Part shown: positions 1-9,013 of the stretch, one piece after another
Numbering within the stretch: position 1 is the first letter of the stretch
How the letters are laid out: every line of letters starts with the position of its first letter
Assembly (NCBI RefSeq): GCF_008271295.1
Contig: NZ_VTOY01000002.1
Span: 124,001-188,000 of the forward strand
Origin: Pseudoselenomonas ruminis
GTDB lineage: Bacteria; Bacillota; Negativicutes; Selenomonadales; Selenomonadaceae
Reading direction: 5' to 3'
DNA length: 64,000 bases
Translations under genes and position numbers: made by a program
The notes under the pieces: generated by a model
Databases searched by the model: none
Seen by the model: only the letters and a program-made list of their open reading frames with translations
Told to the model about the DNA's origin: nothing

Positions 1-108
1 ATGGTCCTGAGGCAAATCCTTAAACGGATTTTTCGCCGCATAACCGGTTGCCGCCGACGTCATAGTCACAGCTGCCAATACAGCCGCCGTAAGAGCTTTC
101 TTATTCAT
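1..108 (-). CDS. SLH-domain outer-membrane protein, N-terminal 36 residues only (runs off the left edge)
   Basis: The first 36 codons are a Sec signal peptide (MNKKALTAAVLAAV, cleavage likely after TGYA) followed at once by KNPFKDLPQDH. That is the usual opening of an S-layer homology domain in Negativicutes porin-like proteins, where an N-terminal SLH domain binds peptidoglycan and a C-terminal barrel sits in the outer membrane. An AGGAGG ribosome site lies a few bases before the ATG. The barrel is outside the window, so the porin identity is inferred. The SLH start is seen directly but rests on only about ten residues. Confidence 0.6.
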   Translation of the reverse strand, partial: MNKKALTAAVLAAVTMTSAATGYAAKNPFKDLPQDH

Positions 109-214
109 TTTTCCTCCTAATCCCTAAACCATTACTTCTTTCCTATATGCTAAAGATGATGGAAAGATTCTAGTTGTGGAGTAGAATCCGTCCCTTCATC
201 CTTCTGCCTGAGGC

Positions 215-2272
215 TTAAAGCTTAAAGCGCTCGACATTTTCCTGGAGTTCATCTGCCATCTGAGCCAGCGTATGGCTGGAATCCGAAATCTCGTGAACTG
301 CCGCCGTCTGCTCTTCTGTCGTTGCCGAAACCGTCTCAGCCTGCTGAGCCGTCTGACGGCTGGCCTGTTCCATCCTGCGGACATTGTTATCGATAGTCTG
401 GCCGCTTTTCGCCACCCGCTGTACCGCCTGGCTAATGCCATCGAGCTGGTCCGATACCTCATCAACAATGGTAACAATGCTCTTAAAGGCCTCTCCCGTA
501 GACAAGATGGACTCAGTACCGCTCTTGACTTCTTCGCCGCCAGCCTGGATGCCATCGACTACCGTCTGGGTATCCTGCTGAATCATGGCAATGAGTTCCG
601 CAATCTGTTTTGCTGCCTGTTGACTGGATTCGGCGAGTTTTCTCACCTCATCCGCTACCACCGCAAAGCCACGGCCGGCATCGCCAGCCCGTGCCGCCTC
701 GATGGCGGCATTGAGCGCCAGCAGATTCGTCTGCTCAGCAATCTCCGATATCGTATCGACGATATTGCCAATCTCATTGGAACGCTTGCCAAGTTCAGCC
801 ACCATACGAGTCGATTCTTCGGTGGACTCGGCAATACGTTTAATCTGGTTAATCGCCTGATTGAGCTTATCGCCACCAGCCTGTGCAACAGAAGCAGCTT
901 CATGTCCCTTGCTGGCAGCCTGACGGGTACGATTCGTAATAGCCTCAATATCGGTATTGAACTGCTGCATCGCATCGGTCGTGCTATTTACTGCATCCAA
1001 TTGGTCTGCTGCACCTGCAGCAACCGCCATAATGGAATCGGCAATCTGACTCGATGCCTTTGCTGACTGTCCCGTCGTCGCATTGAGCTCCTCCACCGAT
1101 GCCGCCAAACTCTCCGAAGATGTGCGAACTGTCTTGATGACTTTCCCCAACTCTTCGCGCATGGACTTCATAGCATCAGCCAAATGGCCCAACTCATCAT
1201 CAGATTTGATGCCCGTATCGTATTCCCGGAAATCGCCATCAGCCAAACGGTGCATTTCCGCCATCATGCCCTTCAGCGGTTTGGTAATGACATTGATAGC
1301 AACCGTAATGCCCACCGAAATCAGCAACAGCAAAATCAGCGATATACCGGCCATAATCATCAGGGCATTCATAGCCGGCGCAAAGAGCTCATCGGCGTAG
1401 GCAATCGTAGCCATACTCCAGCCCGTTCCCGGTACCGGGTAATAGATGGCTACCATCTTTTCGCCCGTAACCTGCTGATAGCGGAACATATCCGCACGCC
1501 CAGACAACATCTTGCGACCCAGTTCTTTTACACCCGGGTCATCCGAATCCTCGATTTTCTTGTTGAGAATCTTATCCTTGTCGGGGCTGTACAGGTAGGT
1601 GCCATCCCCATCAATCAGAATGCTGTAACCGTTGTCACCAAAGCGAAGGGCTTTGACTTTATCTTCAACTTCGTTGAGGGTTACTTCAGCTGTAATCATG
1701 CCCTGACGATGGCCGTCAGCGGCTTTCAAGGCCGAGCCCACTACAAACACCACATTGCCGGCCTTATCAAACTCTGGCTTCGTAATAACCTGATCTGCGT
1801 CGCCCTTCAACACGTCAGCATAGGCAGCGGCCCCTTTGATATTTTCTGTCCCCGGGCCATTCTTGCCGATTTTCAGCAGAGTTCCCGTACCATCCAAGGG
1901 CACATAACCAACGTTATCATAAGAACGGGCAAACTGTTCCTTCATGAGCTTCCAACGAGGTTCCGTGGCCTTCTGCACCGCCGCTGCATCATTTCCCGCG
2001 TTTATATAGGCAGGGGCAGACTGCTGGGTTTCCATCTTGCGCTCATTCATCCAGTCGCCCACCGCATCCGTGGCATCCTGAGTGCTGACGATGGCACTCT
2101 CAAGAATTTGCCGCTCCAGGACTTCATCCATATAACGATAAATAACCCCGGATAATACAATCAATCCCACCGCTACAATTGGCAGGACCAACAATAGCAA
2201 TTTTGCACGGATTGACTTCGCTCCTAGCGTCGATACGCTAACCAGCTTGTTCATGAATTCATCTTTTTTCAA
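215..2272 (-). CDS. Methyl-accepting chemotaxis protein with periplasmic dCache-type sensor
   Basis: A transmembrane chemoreceptor that signals to CheA/CheW. A short cytoplasmic N-terminus is followed by a membrane segment near residues 25-48, a periplasmic Cache-like ligand domain to about 295, a second membrane segment near 300-325, a HAMP domain and a long signalling coiled coil. The conserved hairpin tip is intact ([20 protein letters not shown]). The start is TTG, chosen because GGAGG lies about 10 bases upstream; the next ATG (MNKLVSV) is six codons in and too far from that site. The gene begins 15 bases after the stop of the sugar-binding lipoprotein, and its ribosome site overlaps that stop region, so the two are probably co-transcribed. 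The ligand is not readable from sequence. Confidence 0.93.
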   Translation of the reverse strand: MKKDEFMNKLVSVSTLGAKSIRAKLLLLVLPIVAVGLIVLSGVIYRYMDEVLERQILESAIVSTQDATDAVGDWMNERKMETQQSAPAYINAGNDAAAVQKATEPRWKLMKEQFARSYDNVGYVPLDGTGTLLKIGKNGPGTENIKGAAAYADVLKGDADQVITKPEFDKAGNVVFVVGSALKAADGHRQGMITAEVTLNEVEDKVKALRFGDNGYSILIDGDGTYLYSPDKDKILNKKIEDSDDPGVKELGRKMLSGRADMFRYQQVTGEKMVAIYYPVPGTGWSMATIAYADELFAPAMNALMIMAGISLILLLLISVGITVAINVITKPLKGMMAEMHRLADGDFREYDTGIKSDDELGHLADAMKSMREELGKVIKTVRTSSESLAASVEELNATTGQSAKASSQIADSIMAVAAGAADQLDAVNSTTDAMQQFNTDIEAITNRTRQAASKGHEAASVAQAGGDKLNQAINQIKRIAESTEESTRMVAELGKRSNEIGNIVDTISEIAEQTNLLALNAAIEAARAGDAGRGFAVVADEVRKLAESSQQAAKQIAELIAMIQQDTQTVVDGIQAGGEEVKSGTESILSTGEAFKSIVTIVDEVSDQLDGISQAVQRVAKSGQTIDNNVRRMEQASRQTAQQAETVSATTEEQTAAVHEISDSSHTLAQMADELQENVERFKL

Positions 2273-2287
2273 TTGTCGCCCGCCTCC

Positions 2288-3568
2288 TTACTCGCCGGCC
2301 TTGAGGCCCGTGGCTTCAGCGATTTCCTTTACAGCCGCATCAAGAGAAGCCTTTACATCCTTGCCTGCCAGAATATCCTGCATCAATTCCTTAGTGGCTT
2401 TGCCGCTTTCCAAGGAAATGGGGCCACGATGAAGTGGTTTTATCTCCTCGGCGATTTGCGCGAACATCGTATAAATTGCAAAGCCAAAATACTCGTCTGC
2501 CTTTTGGAACTCCTGGCTCTTATAAATCGGCATATAGGCGGGGAATAATCCATGCTTCAACGCAATTGCCTCGCCCTCATCCGTAGCTTCGCAAAATTTG
2601 AGGAATTCAATCGCAGCTTCCTTATTGGTAGAGTTCGCCGCGATAACCGCTACCGAACCACCAGCGTTAGCAGCCCGGACGCCACCTTTTTCCATGGCGG
2701 GCAGTGGCATGATTTTCCATTTTCCCTTCTGGTCGGGGAGGGACGAGGAAATGTTGCCTGCGAACCATACGCCATAGGGAACCGCGGCAATCTGACTGCG
2801 TTTCATGGCTAGCAAACGGCCATCCCAATCGCCGATGTTTTTCAAAACGCCCTCTTTCACCATGCGCTGCATCAGTTCAGCTGCCTTCTGACCCTCAGCC
2901 GAATTCAAGACAATGGTTTTGTCATCCTGGGATACATAGTGACCACCAGCCTGGTTGAGCAATTGGTCATAAAGATCTGTATCCTCGGCCGTTCCCAACA
3001 TAACAGTTTCCCCATTGGTTGCCGCCGAAAGCTTCTTGCCCGCTGCAATCAAATCATCCCAGGTCTGAATCTCCTCGGCCTTAATCCCAGCTTTTTCAAA
3101 CAGGTCAGCACGATAAAAGAGCGCCGCCGGTCCCATATCAGTCGGCACACCATAAATCTTGCCATCCTTCGTCACCGCATCCCAGGATGCAGGAACGAAA
3201 CGTTCACGACTTTCCTTGAACTCACTGGTGATGTCCAGGAAGGCATCCGTATTCTGGTTGAGGAAGGTGGGAAAATCACGATTCTGAACCACCATCACGT
3301 CTGGCAAATCCGTCCCAGCTGTGAGGCGAGGCATAATACGCGTGTATTTCGAATCCACCGTTTGTACATCCACCTTGATGTCTGGATGTAATTTCTCAAA
3401 GGCTGCTGCCTGTTCCCGAAATGTATCTGCCGCAGTATTCCATCCTACTACAGTAATCCGTGTGCTTCGTTCTGCCTGTTTTCCACAGCCCGCTGCACCT
3501 ACTGCCAATAGGCAGACCATAACCAAACACATAAGCCTTCTGAGTCTTTTTTGCATAAGTCTCTTCAC
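2288..3568 (-). CDS. Extracellular solute-binding lipoprotein, family 1 (sugar type)
   Basis: A periplasmic binding protein of the maltose/oligosaccharide type (SBP_bac_1), 426 residues, normal for the family. The N-terminus is a lipoprotein signal with lipobox LAVGAAGC, so it should be anchored after lipidation of that Cys. The body shows the usual features: TVVGWNTAADTF near the start, then AGTDLPDVMV and WDDLIAAGKKL. No ABC permease or ATPase genes are adjacent. The downstream partner is a chemoreceptor, which suggests a sensing role or use with a transporter encoded elsewhere. The substrate is unknown. Confidence 0.88.
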   Translation of the reverse strand: MKRLMQKRLRRLMCLVMVCLLAVGAAGCGKQAERSTRITVVGWNTAADTFREQAAAFEKLHPDIKVDVQTVDSKYTRIMPRLTAGTDLPDVMVVQNRDFPTFLNQNTDAFLDITSEFKESRERFVPASWDAVTKDGKIYGVPTDMGPAALFYRADLFEKAGIKAEEIQTWDDLIAAGKKLSAATNGETVMLGTAEDTDLYDQLLNQAGGHYVSQDDKTIVLNSAEGQKAAELMQRMVKEGVLKNIGDWDGRLLAMKRSQIAAVPYGVWFAGNISSSLPDQKGKWKIMPLPAMEKGGVRAANAGGSVAVIAANSTNKEAAIEFLKFCEATDEGEAIALKHGLFPAYMPIYKSQEFQKADEYFGFAIYTMFAQIAEEIKPLHRGPISLESGKATKELMQDILAGKDVKASLDAAVKEIAEATGLKAGE

Positions 3569-3612
3569 CCTTTCAATATGAAATTTTAATCCCCTTCACA
3601 TCTTACTAGGAC

Positions 3613-3641
3613 ATTTTACCATAGGCACTCTATCACGTAAA
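3613..3641 (-). promoter_or_regulatory. Candidate promoter of the binding protein-chemoreceptor pair
   Basis: On the minus strand TTTACG and TAAAAT are separated by 17 bases. The predicted start of transcription lies roughly 38 bases before the lipoprotein ATG. The -35 is weak, so this is a moderate call in an AT-rich region. Confidence 0.35.
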
Positions 3642-3787
3642 CGACATAATTGCACCCAATTGATATCACTTCATTATATATTGCTATTATTCTAGCTGAT
3701 TATTTAAATCTCCTTCCTAGCTTGTCCTATTTTTATATAATATTAAATTTTCACAATATTTTCTTTTTATTTTCTTTAAAATAAGTG

Positions 3788-3816
3788 TTGACAACCATGC
3801 CACGAGATGCTATTAT
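3788..3816 (+). promoter_or_regulatory. Promoter of tRNA-Arg
   Basis: A consensus TTGACA is followed after 17 bases by TATTAT, and an overlapping TATAAT lies three bases further on. The tRNA begins 33 bases after the -10, as expected for a short tRNA leader. Confidence 0.7.
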
Positions 3817-3848
3817 AATATTCGTTGATTGCGAACGCACAACACCAT

Positions 3849-3926
3849 GACTCAGTAGCTCAGCTGGATTAGAGTATTTGACTACGAATCAAAGGGTCGG
3901 GGGTTCGAGTCCCTCCTGGGTCACCA
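3849..3926 (+). tRNA. tRNA-Arg(ACG)
   Basis: A complete cloverleaf can be drawn: 7-bp acceptor stem (GACTCAG with CTGGGTC, one G-T pair), D stem GCTC/GAGT, anticodon stem TTTGA/TCAAA around loop CTACGAA (anticodon ACG, read as ICG), and a T stem with loop TTCGAGT. Discriminator A and an encoded CCA end follow. It reads CGU/CGC/CGA arginine codons. It has its own promoter and terminator. Confidence 0.97.
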
Positions 3927-3937
3927 TTTTGAAATGT

Positions 3938-3971
3938 AAATCCTTACCTCATACGAGGTAAGGATTTTTTT
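3938..3971 (+). terminator. Rho-independent terminator of tRNA-Arg
   Basis: A 13-bp perfect stem (AAATCCTTACCTC / GAGGTAAGGATTT) with a 4-base loop and a run of T, starting 11 bases after the tRNA CCA. Confidence 0.9.
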
Positions 3972-4043
3972 GTTGACCGATATATTTTACGGCCGCCAAC
4001 TCACGCAATACTTTTGCCGTAAGGTAACTTTTTACGATTACAC

Positions 4044-4084
4044 AAAAAGCCCTATCAAATATCTACCTACTTGATAGGGCTTTT
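4044..4084 (-). terminator. Rho-independent terminator downstream of ridA
   Basis: A 14-bp stem (AAAAGCCCTATCAA with its complement), a 12-base loop and a T-rich end on the minus strand, 12 bases after the ridA stop. It probably ends the transcript of the exported-protein operon as well. Confidence 0.85.
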
Positions 4085-4096
4085 ACTTATTCTTTT

Positions 4097-4474
4097 TTAT
4101 CCTTCCACAACTGCCAGCGCTTCAACTTCGCACCGTGCACCTGCCGGCAAATCCTTTACCGCCACACAGCTGCGGGCTGGTTTACTGACGAAATGCTTGG
4201 CGTAGACTTCGTTGAAGGCCTTGAAGTCGGCAATGTCCGCGAGGAAGCAGGTCGTCTTTACCACATGGTTCATATCGGTTCCTGCGGCTTTGAGAACGGC
4301 TTCGATATTTTTGCAGCACTGCTCTGCCTGGTCTTCAATCGTAGTGGCAACAATCTTGCCAACTGCCGGGTCAATGGCAATCTGCCCCGACATATAAAGC
4401 GTATTGCCAGCTAAAACAGCCTGGCTGTATGGACCAACTGCGGCTGGTGCGTCATTGGTATGGATTACTTTCAT
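4097..4474 (-). CDS. ridA: RidA-family enamine/imine deaminase
   Basis: A small cytosolic trimeric protein (YjgF/YER057c/UK114) that hydrolyses reactive enamine/imine intermediates released by PLP enzymes such as threonine dehydratase. At 125 residues it matches the family. Family features are seen: AAVGPYSQAV near the N-terminus, YMSGQIAIDP, and the C-terminal PARSCVAVKDLPAGARCEVEALA with the substrate-binding Arg. The start is the ATG of MKVIHTND, because AGGAGG lies 8 bases upstream; the frame is open further upstream. It lies 72 bases after the TPR gene with no terminator between, so it may be the last gene of that operon. Confidence 0.95.
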   Translation of the reverse strand: MKVIHTNDAPAAVGPYSQAVLAGNTLYMSGQIAIDPAVGKIVATTIEDQAEQCCKNIEAVLKAAGTDMNHVVKTTCFLADIADFKAFNEVYAKHFVSKPARSCVAVKDLPAGARCEVEALAVVEG

Positions 4475-4546
4475 GTGGGTTACCTCCTGCAATAACATCA
4501 TATTTACCTTCTGCTATTGTACCCCATAACGCCACATGTTACAAGT

Positions 4547-5416
4547 TTACACATTCAATTCCATACACGGCTGCTTATCCGCATTCATCAGCCCGTTAAT
4601 GCTACTGAAGAGAACCGGCTGGATATCCACACCAGGGAAGCGCGTATCTTCCGCACTTCGCTCAGCCTGCACATAGACATTAAAGGCTTCCACAAAACTT
4701 ACGCCGCGGCCGCCGCGCTTCAGCGCATCGCCACAGTCTGCCAGGGATTTATGAATCGAACCGCGCATATAGTTAGAGATTGCCCGGCAGAACAACGCCG
4801 GCCAGTAACGGTGCTGGAATTCCAAAGATTTATCCGAATCCATCTCGACCATTCCGCACTGCTCTTTTACAGCAGCATCCTGTCCCATGACATCGTACAT
4901 CTGCGAAATGGCCAGCCGAATCAGACCTTTTTGCACATAGTAAAGCGGTTCATTCACATCGAGGCGGCTGGCCGTTTGGGCATCCACCAGGGCATCGTTA
5001 TACTTCTGCATGTTGAAGTACGCCACACTGCGCAGATAATATGCGCGCGCTGGCACCAGACAGCCCCGCTCTTCAATCATAGCCGTGAGATTTTCAATCG
5101 CTTTCTCGAGCTCATTGTCATTGATAAGCTGCTGATTCTGTGCCAGTTCTTCTTCTAAGGTAAGTTTCTTTAACGGCTGCTTGATTGGTTCAACCGGATT
5201 TTCTTTTTCGGAAACGTTGAGGCTATTGGTCCCATCAACCAAAACCTCCTCCTCAGCAGCTTTATCCTCCGTGATGACATCGGCCACTTTTACGGCCGGT
5301 TCGCCAGCTGTCACTGCGGATACATCCTCATTCAATGCTTGGGAAGCATTGGCCATTCCACTGCCTGCCAGCGTCACGCAGGCCAGTGTCAAAAGGCAGA
5401 TAACTCCTTTTCTCAT
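4547..5416 (-). CDS. Exported TPR-repeat protein, last of the exported-protein operon
   Basis: A Sec signal peptide (MRKGVICLLTLACVTLAGSGMANA) is followed by an acidic, low-complexity stretch to about residue 80 and then by helical repeats with TPR character (ALVDAQTASRLDVNEPLYYVQKG, and ARAYYLRSVAYFNMQKYNDA just before). TPRs usually act as protein-binding scaffolds. I chose the ATG of MRKGV because AGAGGAG lies 8 bases upstream; upstream in-frame starts lie inside or before that site. It is the distal gene of a six-gene set of secreted proteins (4547-10132), so a scaffold role in the periplasm for those partners is inferred. The family is not otherwise recognised. Confidence 0.75.
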   Translation of the reverse strand: MRKGVICLLTLACVTLAGSGMANASQALNEDVSAVTAGEPAVKVADVITEDKAAEEEVLVDGTNSLNVSEKENPVEPIKQPLKKLTLEEELAQNQQLINDNELEKAIENLTAMIEERGCLVPARAYYLRSVAYFNMQKYNDALVDAQTASRLDVNEPLYYVQKGLIRLAISQMYDVMGQDAAVKEQCGMVEMDSDKSLEFQHRYWPALFCRAISNYMRGSIHKSLADCGDALKRGGRGVSFVEAFNVYVQAERSAEDTRFPGVDIQPVLFSSINGLMNADKQPCMELNV

Positions 5417-5531
5417 CCATGAAACTCCTCTTCTCATCAAATTCCAATCCTATAAGCCTATTTTAACATACCCCCACACATTACGCACGCACTATTTTAG
5501 GACATTTGAACTAGCTATTGCCGCTTTTGCG

Positions 5532-6788
5532 TTATTTGCTCCCCAATTTGTTGTCGATTGTCTTACATAAGCGTCTGATGCTGCTGCGAAGTGCATTGGC
5601 ATAACGGTCATCATCAGATTCCGTGCGGAAAACGCTGCAAACAATACTGCCCGTCTGCGAATCGATCACCCGCAAGGCTACGCCAACCTCATACCAGAAG
5701 GAATAATAACCAAAATGATTGGTTATCGCCGTCCGGTAATAATTCTTCGTTGCGGTCTGCTTGTTGCCATTCGAATCCTCCCATTGGAATTTCTCCGAAT
5801 GATCAAACATCGTCAAGGCCGTCGCATAAGGCGGGTGCCAAGTCTGGCCACTGTTGCAGCGCGTGATTTTTCCCGTGATATAATAGCGGGTCTTGGCACC
5901 GGAATTATCGAGCTTAACCTTTTTTAAGCTGTTTTCGGCTTCATCCTGAATGGCATACTCCAGCGTTTTGGCTATCATCTCATCGCCTTTGATATCCTCG
6001 GGAATTACGATTTTTCCTATGCTGATGGTTGGCGCGTTGGCAGGAACTTTTTGCTCTAGATGACGTTTGAGGCGTCCCCAGTCCCCGACGAAGTTCTTGG
6101 TAATCTGCTTAAAGGCATGCCACTCATCTACACCGTAGTTCTTATAATAGTCCACCAGCGTCATAGCCTGTTTCCCCGTCGATGCATCATAGAGGACAAA
6201 ATCCATATTCATCATCTGCAAGTAGCTGTCATGCGCCGGGATTTGATAATTTTGAATCCAGCTGTGATATTTTAACTTGTAGGCATTGCCTTTAGGACCA
6301 TTGATGAGGTCATAATAGGATTCCATACGAACCGTGGTCCAGGTAGCCGGCGAGTGATCCACCCGTACCCCCTTGCTGCGAAGATGCGGAACCAGATAGC
6401 CATCAGCCATCGTAGTATCGTAAATAGCTTTTGCCCGTGCACCTTCACTGGAGAAATTATCCAAAAGGGCCTGATATTCCGGAGTCTCGCGCAGAATCTG
6501 CTTCTTTTCCTCCAGCTGATTGCCAAAGCCCAGGAAGTTGGTATTCTTGATTTTTTTGTTGATGCGCGCGTGCAGATAGCTGTTAAAGCCTTGGTTGGCA
6601 TCTACCCGTCCAACCGATTCACTCCCCACACGCATCGGCAGCAGAATGACTTTGCGGAACTGTTTGGCCTGAATATCGGCACTTTCATCCATCCAGATAT
6701 TCCCGGCAGCCGCGGCATAAGACATGCCGACAGCCCCCGACAAAAGGACGCCAGCAGCCAAAGAACCCAGTATTTTCTTCATTTGCAT
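5532..6788 (-). CDS. Exported protein of unknown function, 418 aa, in the CsgG/FlgT-like operon
   Basis: A clear Sec signal (MKKILGSLAAGVLLSGAVGMSYAAA) and no later membrane segment point to a periplasmic or surface protein. The mature part opens with an IQAKQFRKVILLPMRV segment like the first strand of CsgG/TolB-N folds. A middle region has FVLYDASTGKQAMTLVDYY. The C-terminal half repeats the theme with ISIGKIVIPEDIKGDEMIAKTLEYA and ends with ALRVIDSQTGSIVCSVFR. This suggests two tandem domains of that fold, which is inference. The residue pattern V-I-D-x-x-T-G-x-I-V is shared with the next two operon genes. No lipobox is present. Confidence 0.75.
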   Translation of the reverse strand: MQMKKILGSLAAGVLLSGAVGMSYAAAAGNIWMDESADIQAKQFRKVILLPMRVGSESVGRVDANQGFNSYLHARINKKIKNTNFLGFGNQLEEKKQILRETPEYQALLDNFSSEGARAKAIYDTTMADGYLVPHLRSKGVRVDHSPATWTTVRMESYYDLINGPKGNAYKLKYHSWIQNYQIPAHDSYLQMMNMDFVLYDASTGKQAMTLVDYYKNYGVDEWHAFKQITKNFVGDWGRLKRHLEQKVPANAPTISIGKIVIPEDIKGDEMIAKTLEYAIQDEAENSLKKVKLDNSGAKTRYYITGKITRCNSGQTWHPPYATALTMFDHSEKFQWEDSNGNKQTATKNYYRTAITNHFGYYSFWYEVGVALRVIDSQTGSIVCSVFRTESDDDRYANALRSSIRRLCKTIDNKLGSK

Positions 6789-6823
6789 AATCCCTTATTC
6801 TCCCTTCAAGCTCTCCCAAAACC

Positions 6824-7462
6824 TTACATGGCCTGCAAAAATTTATACGCGAGATTCTGTGCCGCAATATCGAGGGCCCGGCTCACCGCTGTTTCGGTAC
6901 CAGCCGATTTCCGCTGGATAATGGCGTGATAACTGAGTTCACTCTTCCGCCGCGAATCAGCCGTAGTGACAAAGACCACCCGCCCAGTATGCGCATCAAT
7001 TACACGCATGCTGAGTTCCACATGAGCCGTCTTATCCTTGCCCCCGATGCCAATGGTACCGCCCTGGGATTTGATATTGCTAACATTGGTAAGGTACCCA
7101 TAAATCAGATAGTCGGCCTCATTTTCCAGCTCGGGAATGACTTCGCCTTTTCCCAGCTGATCCATGATAGCTATCTCATCATAACGGGCACGCATTACAT
7201 CCGTATCCATAGTCCGCACATCGATACGCGGACTCAGGCTCAATTCCGCTTCCAAGGTAGTACGCGGTCCAGGAAGCATTTCGTCGGGTTCCATCTGAAA
7301 ATCTGTCAGCGTCACCTTTGATTTTGACACCCGGTTCTGGAATCCGACCACCATGACCACCGGGCGGTCAGCAGCCTGCACGGCCGATGAGAAACCGCCA
7401 GCGATAAGCACGCTTCCGAGCAGAACCGCTCCCCATTTTCGAAGCCATTTTATCGTATCCAT
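6824..7462 (-). CDS. CsgG-like exported protein, 212 aa
   Basis: The signal peptide ends near AVQAA (about residue 30). The mature protein starts PVVMVVGFQNRV, then has LEAELSLSPRIDVRTMD, NEADYLIYGYLTNV and MRVIDAHTGRVVFVTTADSR. This order (first strand, small-domain helix, A-D-Y-L-x-x-G, V-x-D-x-x-T-G-x-V) matches the N-terminal periplasmic half of CsgG. It lacks the lipid-anchored Cys and the C-terminal transmembrane strands of true CsgG, so it is unlikely to be a secretion pore itself. It sits 2 bases from the preceding gene and 35 from the next, which supports co-translation. Confidence 0.75.
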   Translation of the reverse strand: MDTIKWLRKWGAVLLGSVLIAGGFSSAVQAADRPVVMVVGFQNRVSKSKVTLTDFQMEPDEMLPGPRTTLEAELSLSPRIDVRTMDTDVMRARYDEIAIMDQLGKGEVIPELENEADYLIYGYLTNVSNIKSQGGTIGIGGKDKTAHVELSMRVIDAHTGRVVFVTTADSRRKSELSYHAIIQRKSAGTETAVSRALDIAAQNLAYKFLQAM

Positions 7463-7464
7463 AG

Positions 7465-8286
7465 TTACTGCACCGCTTTCATGCCATTCTTGTTCAAATC
7501 CGCCACGATATCCTCAACCTGAGCCTCCATGACCTGATTGAGCATTTCGTCTACATTCATTCCCTTGCCATTTTTTACGATGGCATAATTCATGAGCTGT
7601 GCGGTCTTCTTGTTCTCACAATGCCCCTCAAACACCTTGCCATTACTGGTGTTGAGCAGATAATAATCCACAATCGCCGTTACCTTTTTCCCGCGAGTCT
7701 CACGGTCGGTACGCGAGGCAAACATCGTGTGCTTCAAGCGCACGTCAACCTCTTTTAAATTGACGAACAGCAGGTACTGCACCCCATAATCCTGCGCAAT
7801 CTGCTCAGCCTGCTGTGCCACTGACGGCGACAGGTGGTACGGAACGCCACTCTGCTTGCGCCAGTTTTCAATCCGCGCATCATCATAGAAATACTTGCGC
7901 CCCATCGCTGCGTCAGCATAACGGACCAGCTTGGCTGCCGCCTCACCATGCTCAAACAGATGACCGTGGATAATGGCGTCCATATGGATAAGCGACAACT
8001 GGGCATCTTCGTCAGAAGTTCCCATATCATGACGGCCGGCTTCATTCGTCATATCGGCCCGGCTGATTACCTGAAAATTCTTAGCCCGCATGCTCTGATA
8101 GAGTTTATCGGCAAACGTGTCGAAGGCCTCACGTTTTAATTCATAATCGCCATAACTCTGAACTTCGCCAATAAAAATCCGCGGACCGCTCCCGGCATTA
8201 TCAAAAAGCCCCGCCGCCGACACGCTTCCCGTGAAAAACGCAAAGCTCACCACCGCAGCTGCGGCTAACCGGCTAAATGCTTTCAT
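7465..8286 (-). CDS. Exported protein of unknown function, 273 aa, in the CsgG/FlgT-like operon
   Basis: The signal peptide (MKAFSRLAAAAVVSFAFFTGSVSA) is followed by GPRIFIGEVQSYGDYELKR, a helix ending FADKLYQSMRAKNFQVISRADM, MDAIIHGHLFEHG, then QDYGVQYLLFVNLKEVDVR and a late VTAIVDYYLLNTSNGKVFEG. The strand-helix-strand layout resembles its operon neighbours and TolB-N/CsgG-like domains, but a basic insert (YADAAMGRKYFYDDARIENW) has no parallel there. There is no lipobox or later membrane span. Function is not assigned; its position inside the operon suggests it acts with the other five exported proteins. Confidence 0.72.
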   Translation of the reverse strand: MKAFSRLAAAAVVSFAFFTGSVSAAGLFDNAGSGPRIFIGEVQSYGDYELKREAFDTFADKLYQSMRAKNFQVISRADMTNEAGRHDMGTSDEDAQLSLIHMDAIIHGHLFEHGEAAAKLVRYADAAMGRKYFYDDARIENWRKQSGVPYHLSPSVAQQAEQIAQDYGVQYLLFVNLKEVDVRLKHTMFASRTDRETRGKKVTAIVDYYLLNTSNGKVFEGHCENKKTAQLMNYAIVKNGKGMNVDEMLNQVMEAQVEDIVADLNKNGMKAVQ

Positions 8287-8312
8287 TCCAGTTCTCCTCT
8301 ATACCAACGTGC

Positions 8313-8984
8313 TCAACGTCTTTTGGCCGGTTTGACCTTGCCATTCATACGGGCAATAAGGCCCTGTTTTCCCGAAACAGCATCCTGGACTGCTTCTTCC
8401 AATGCCGTTTCCACCTGTCCCTTGTCGACGTCAGCTGTGCCAATGCGGATGATGTTCAGCGGCAATTTGGCTACCGTATTATGCTCTTTTCCCCGGCCAA
8501 CAGCCGCCAGGACAATGCGCCCTGTCTCGACATCGACTACGCGCAGGGAAACCGTAGCAAAAACCTTATACCGGTCCGTGCCCGCACCGACGACCGACGT
8601 GGAGGACTTCTGTGTCGTCACCGAATTGATGCTGCCGAGTACCAGATACTGCGCACCCGTAAGATTTCCCACCTGGGCTGCCGTCTCGGGATTGGTCATG
8701 CCATTCATCGCCAGCGCCATTTCATCCGTCACATCTTTCAGCCGTGCGCGCTCGACGACGTCAAAGCTGCCCGTGTTCAAAAGTTCCGCAATGGCAAAAT
8801 CATGGATTTGATTCATCTCCTCGCGGTCCCATTCCTTGGAAATAATTCCCTTATTGGCAAACGGCAAAACGGCCAGCGTCGGGTGGTCTATAATGCTAAC
8901 CGAGGCAGCACTTGCCAGGCTGGTTCCCATAACCAGCGTTACTGCCAGACACAAGGCAGCCATAATTCCCTTTATTTTCATCAT
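8313..8984 (-). CDS. CsgG-family exported protein, 223 aa
   Basis: This is the clearest CsgG-family member of the cluster. After the signal peptide (cleavage near LASAA) come PTLAVLPFANKG, then AIAELLNTGSFDVVERARLKD, NPETAAQVGNLTGAQYLVLG, and the closing SLRVVDVETGRIVLAAVG. These are the signatures of the curli secretion channel subunit family. Curli CsgG is an outer-membrane lipoprotein; here no Cys follows the signal, so a soluble periplasmic form is inferred. The C-terminus ends in basic residues (KVKPAKRR). A ribosome site AAAGGA lies 7 bases before the ATG. It lies 29 bases after the FlgT-like gene. Confidence 0.85.
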   Translation of the reverse strand: MMKIKGIMAALCLAVTLVMGTSLASAASVSIIDHPTLAVLPFANKGIISKEWDREEMNQIHDFAIAELLNTGSFDVVERARLKDVTDEMALAMNGMTNPETAAQVGNLTGAQYLVLGSINSVTTQKSSTSVVGAGTDRYKVFATVSLRVVDVETGRIVLAAVGRGKEHNTVAKLPLNIIRIGTADVDKGQVETALEEAVQDAVSGKQGLIARMNGKVKPAKRR

Positions 8985-9013
8985 CGTTCCATCCTTTCAC
9001 AACGTATTGTTTC

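Noticed and set aside
272-1066. 264-codon open frame on the plus strand
   Set aside because: Mirror of the chemoreceptor signalling domain, a region with biased codons; no start signal.
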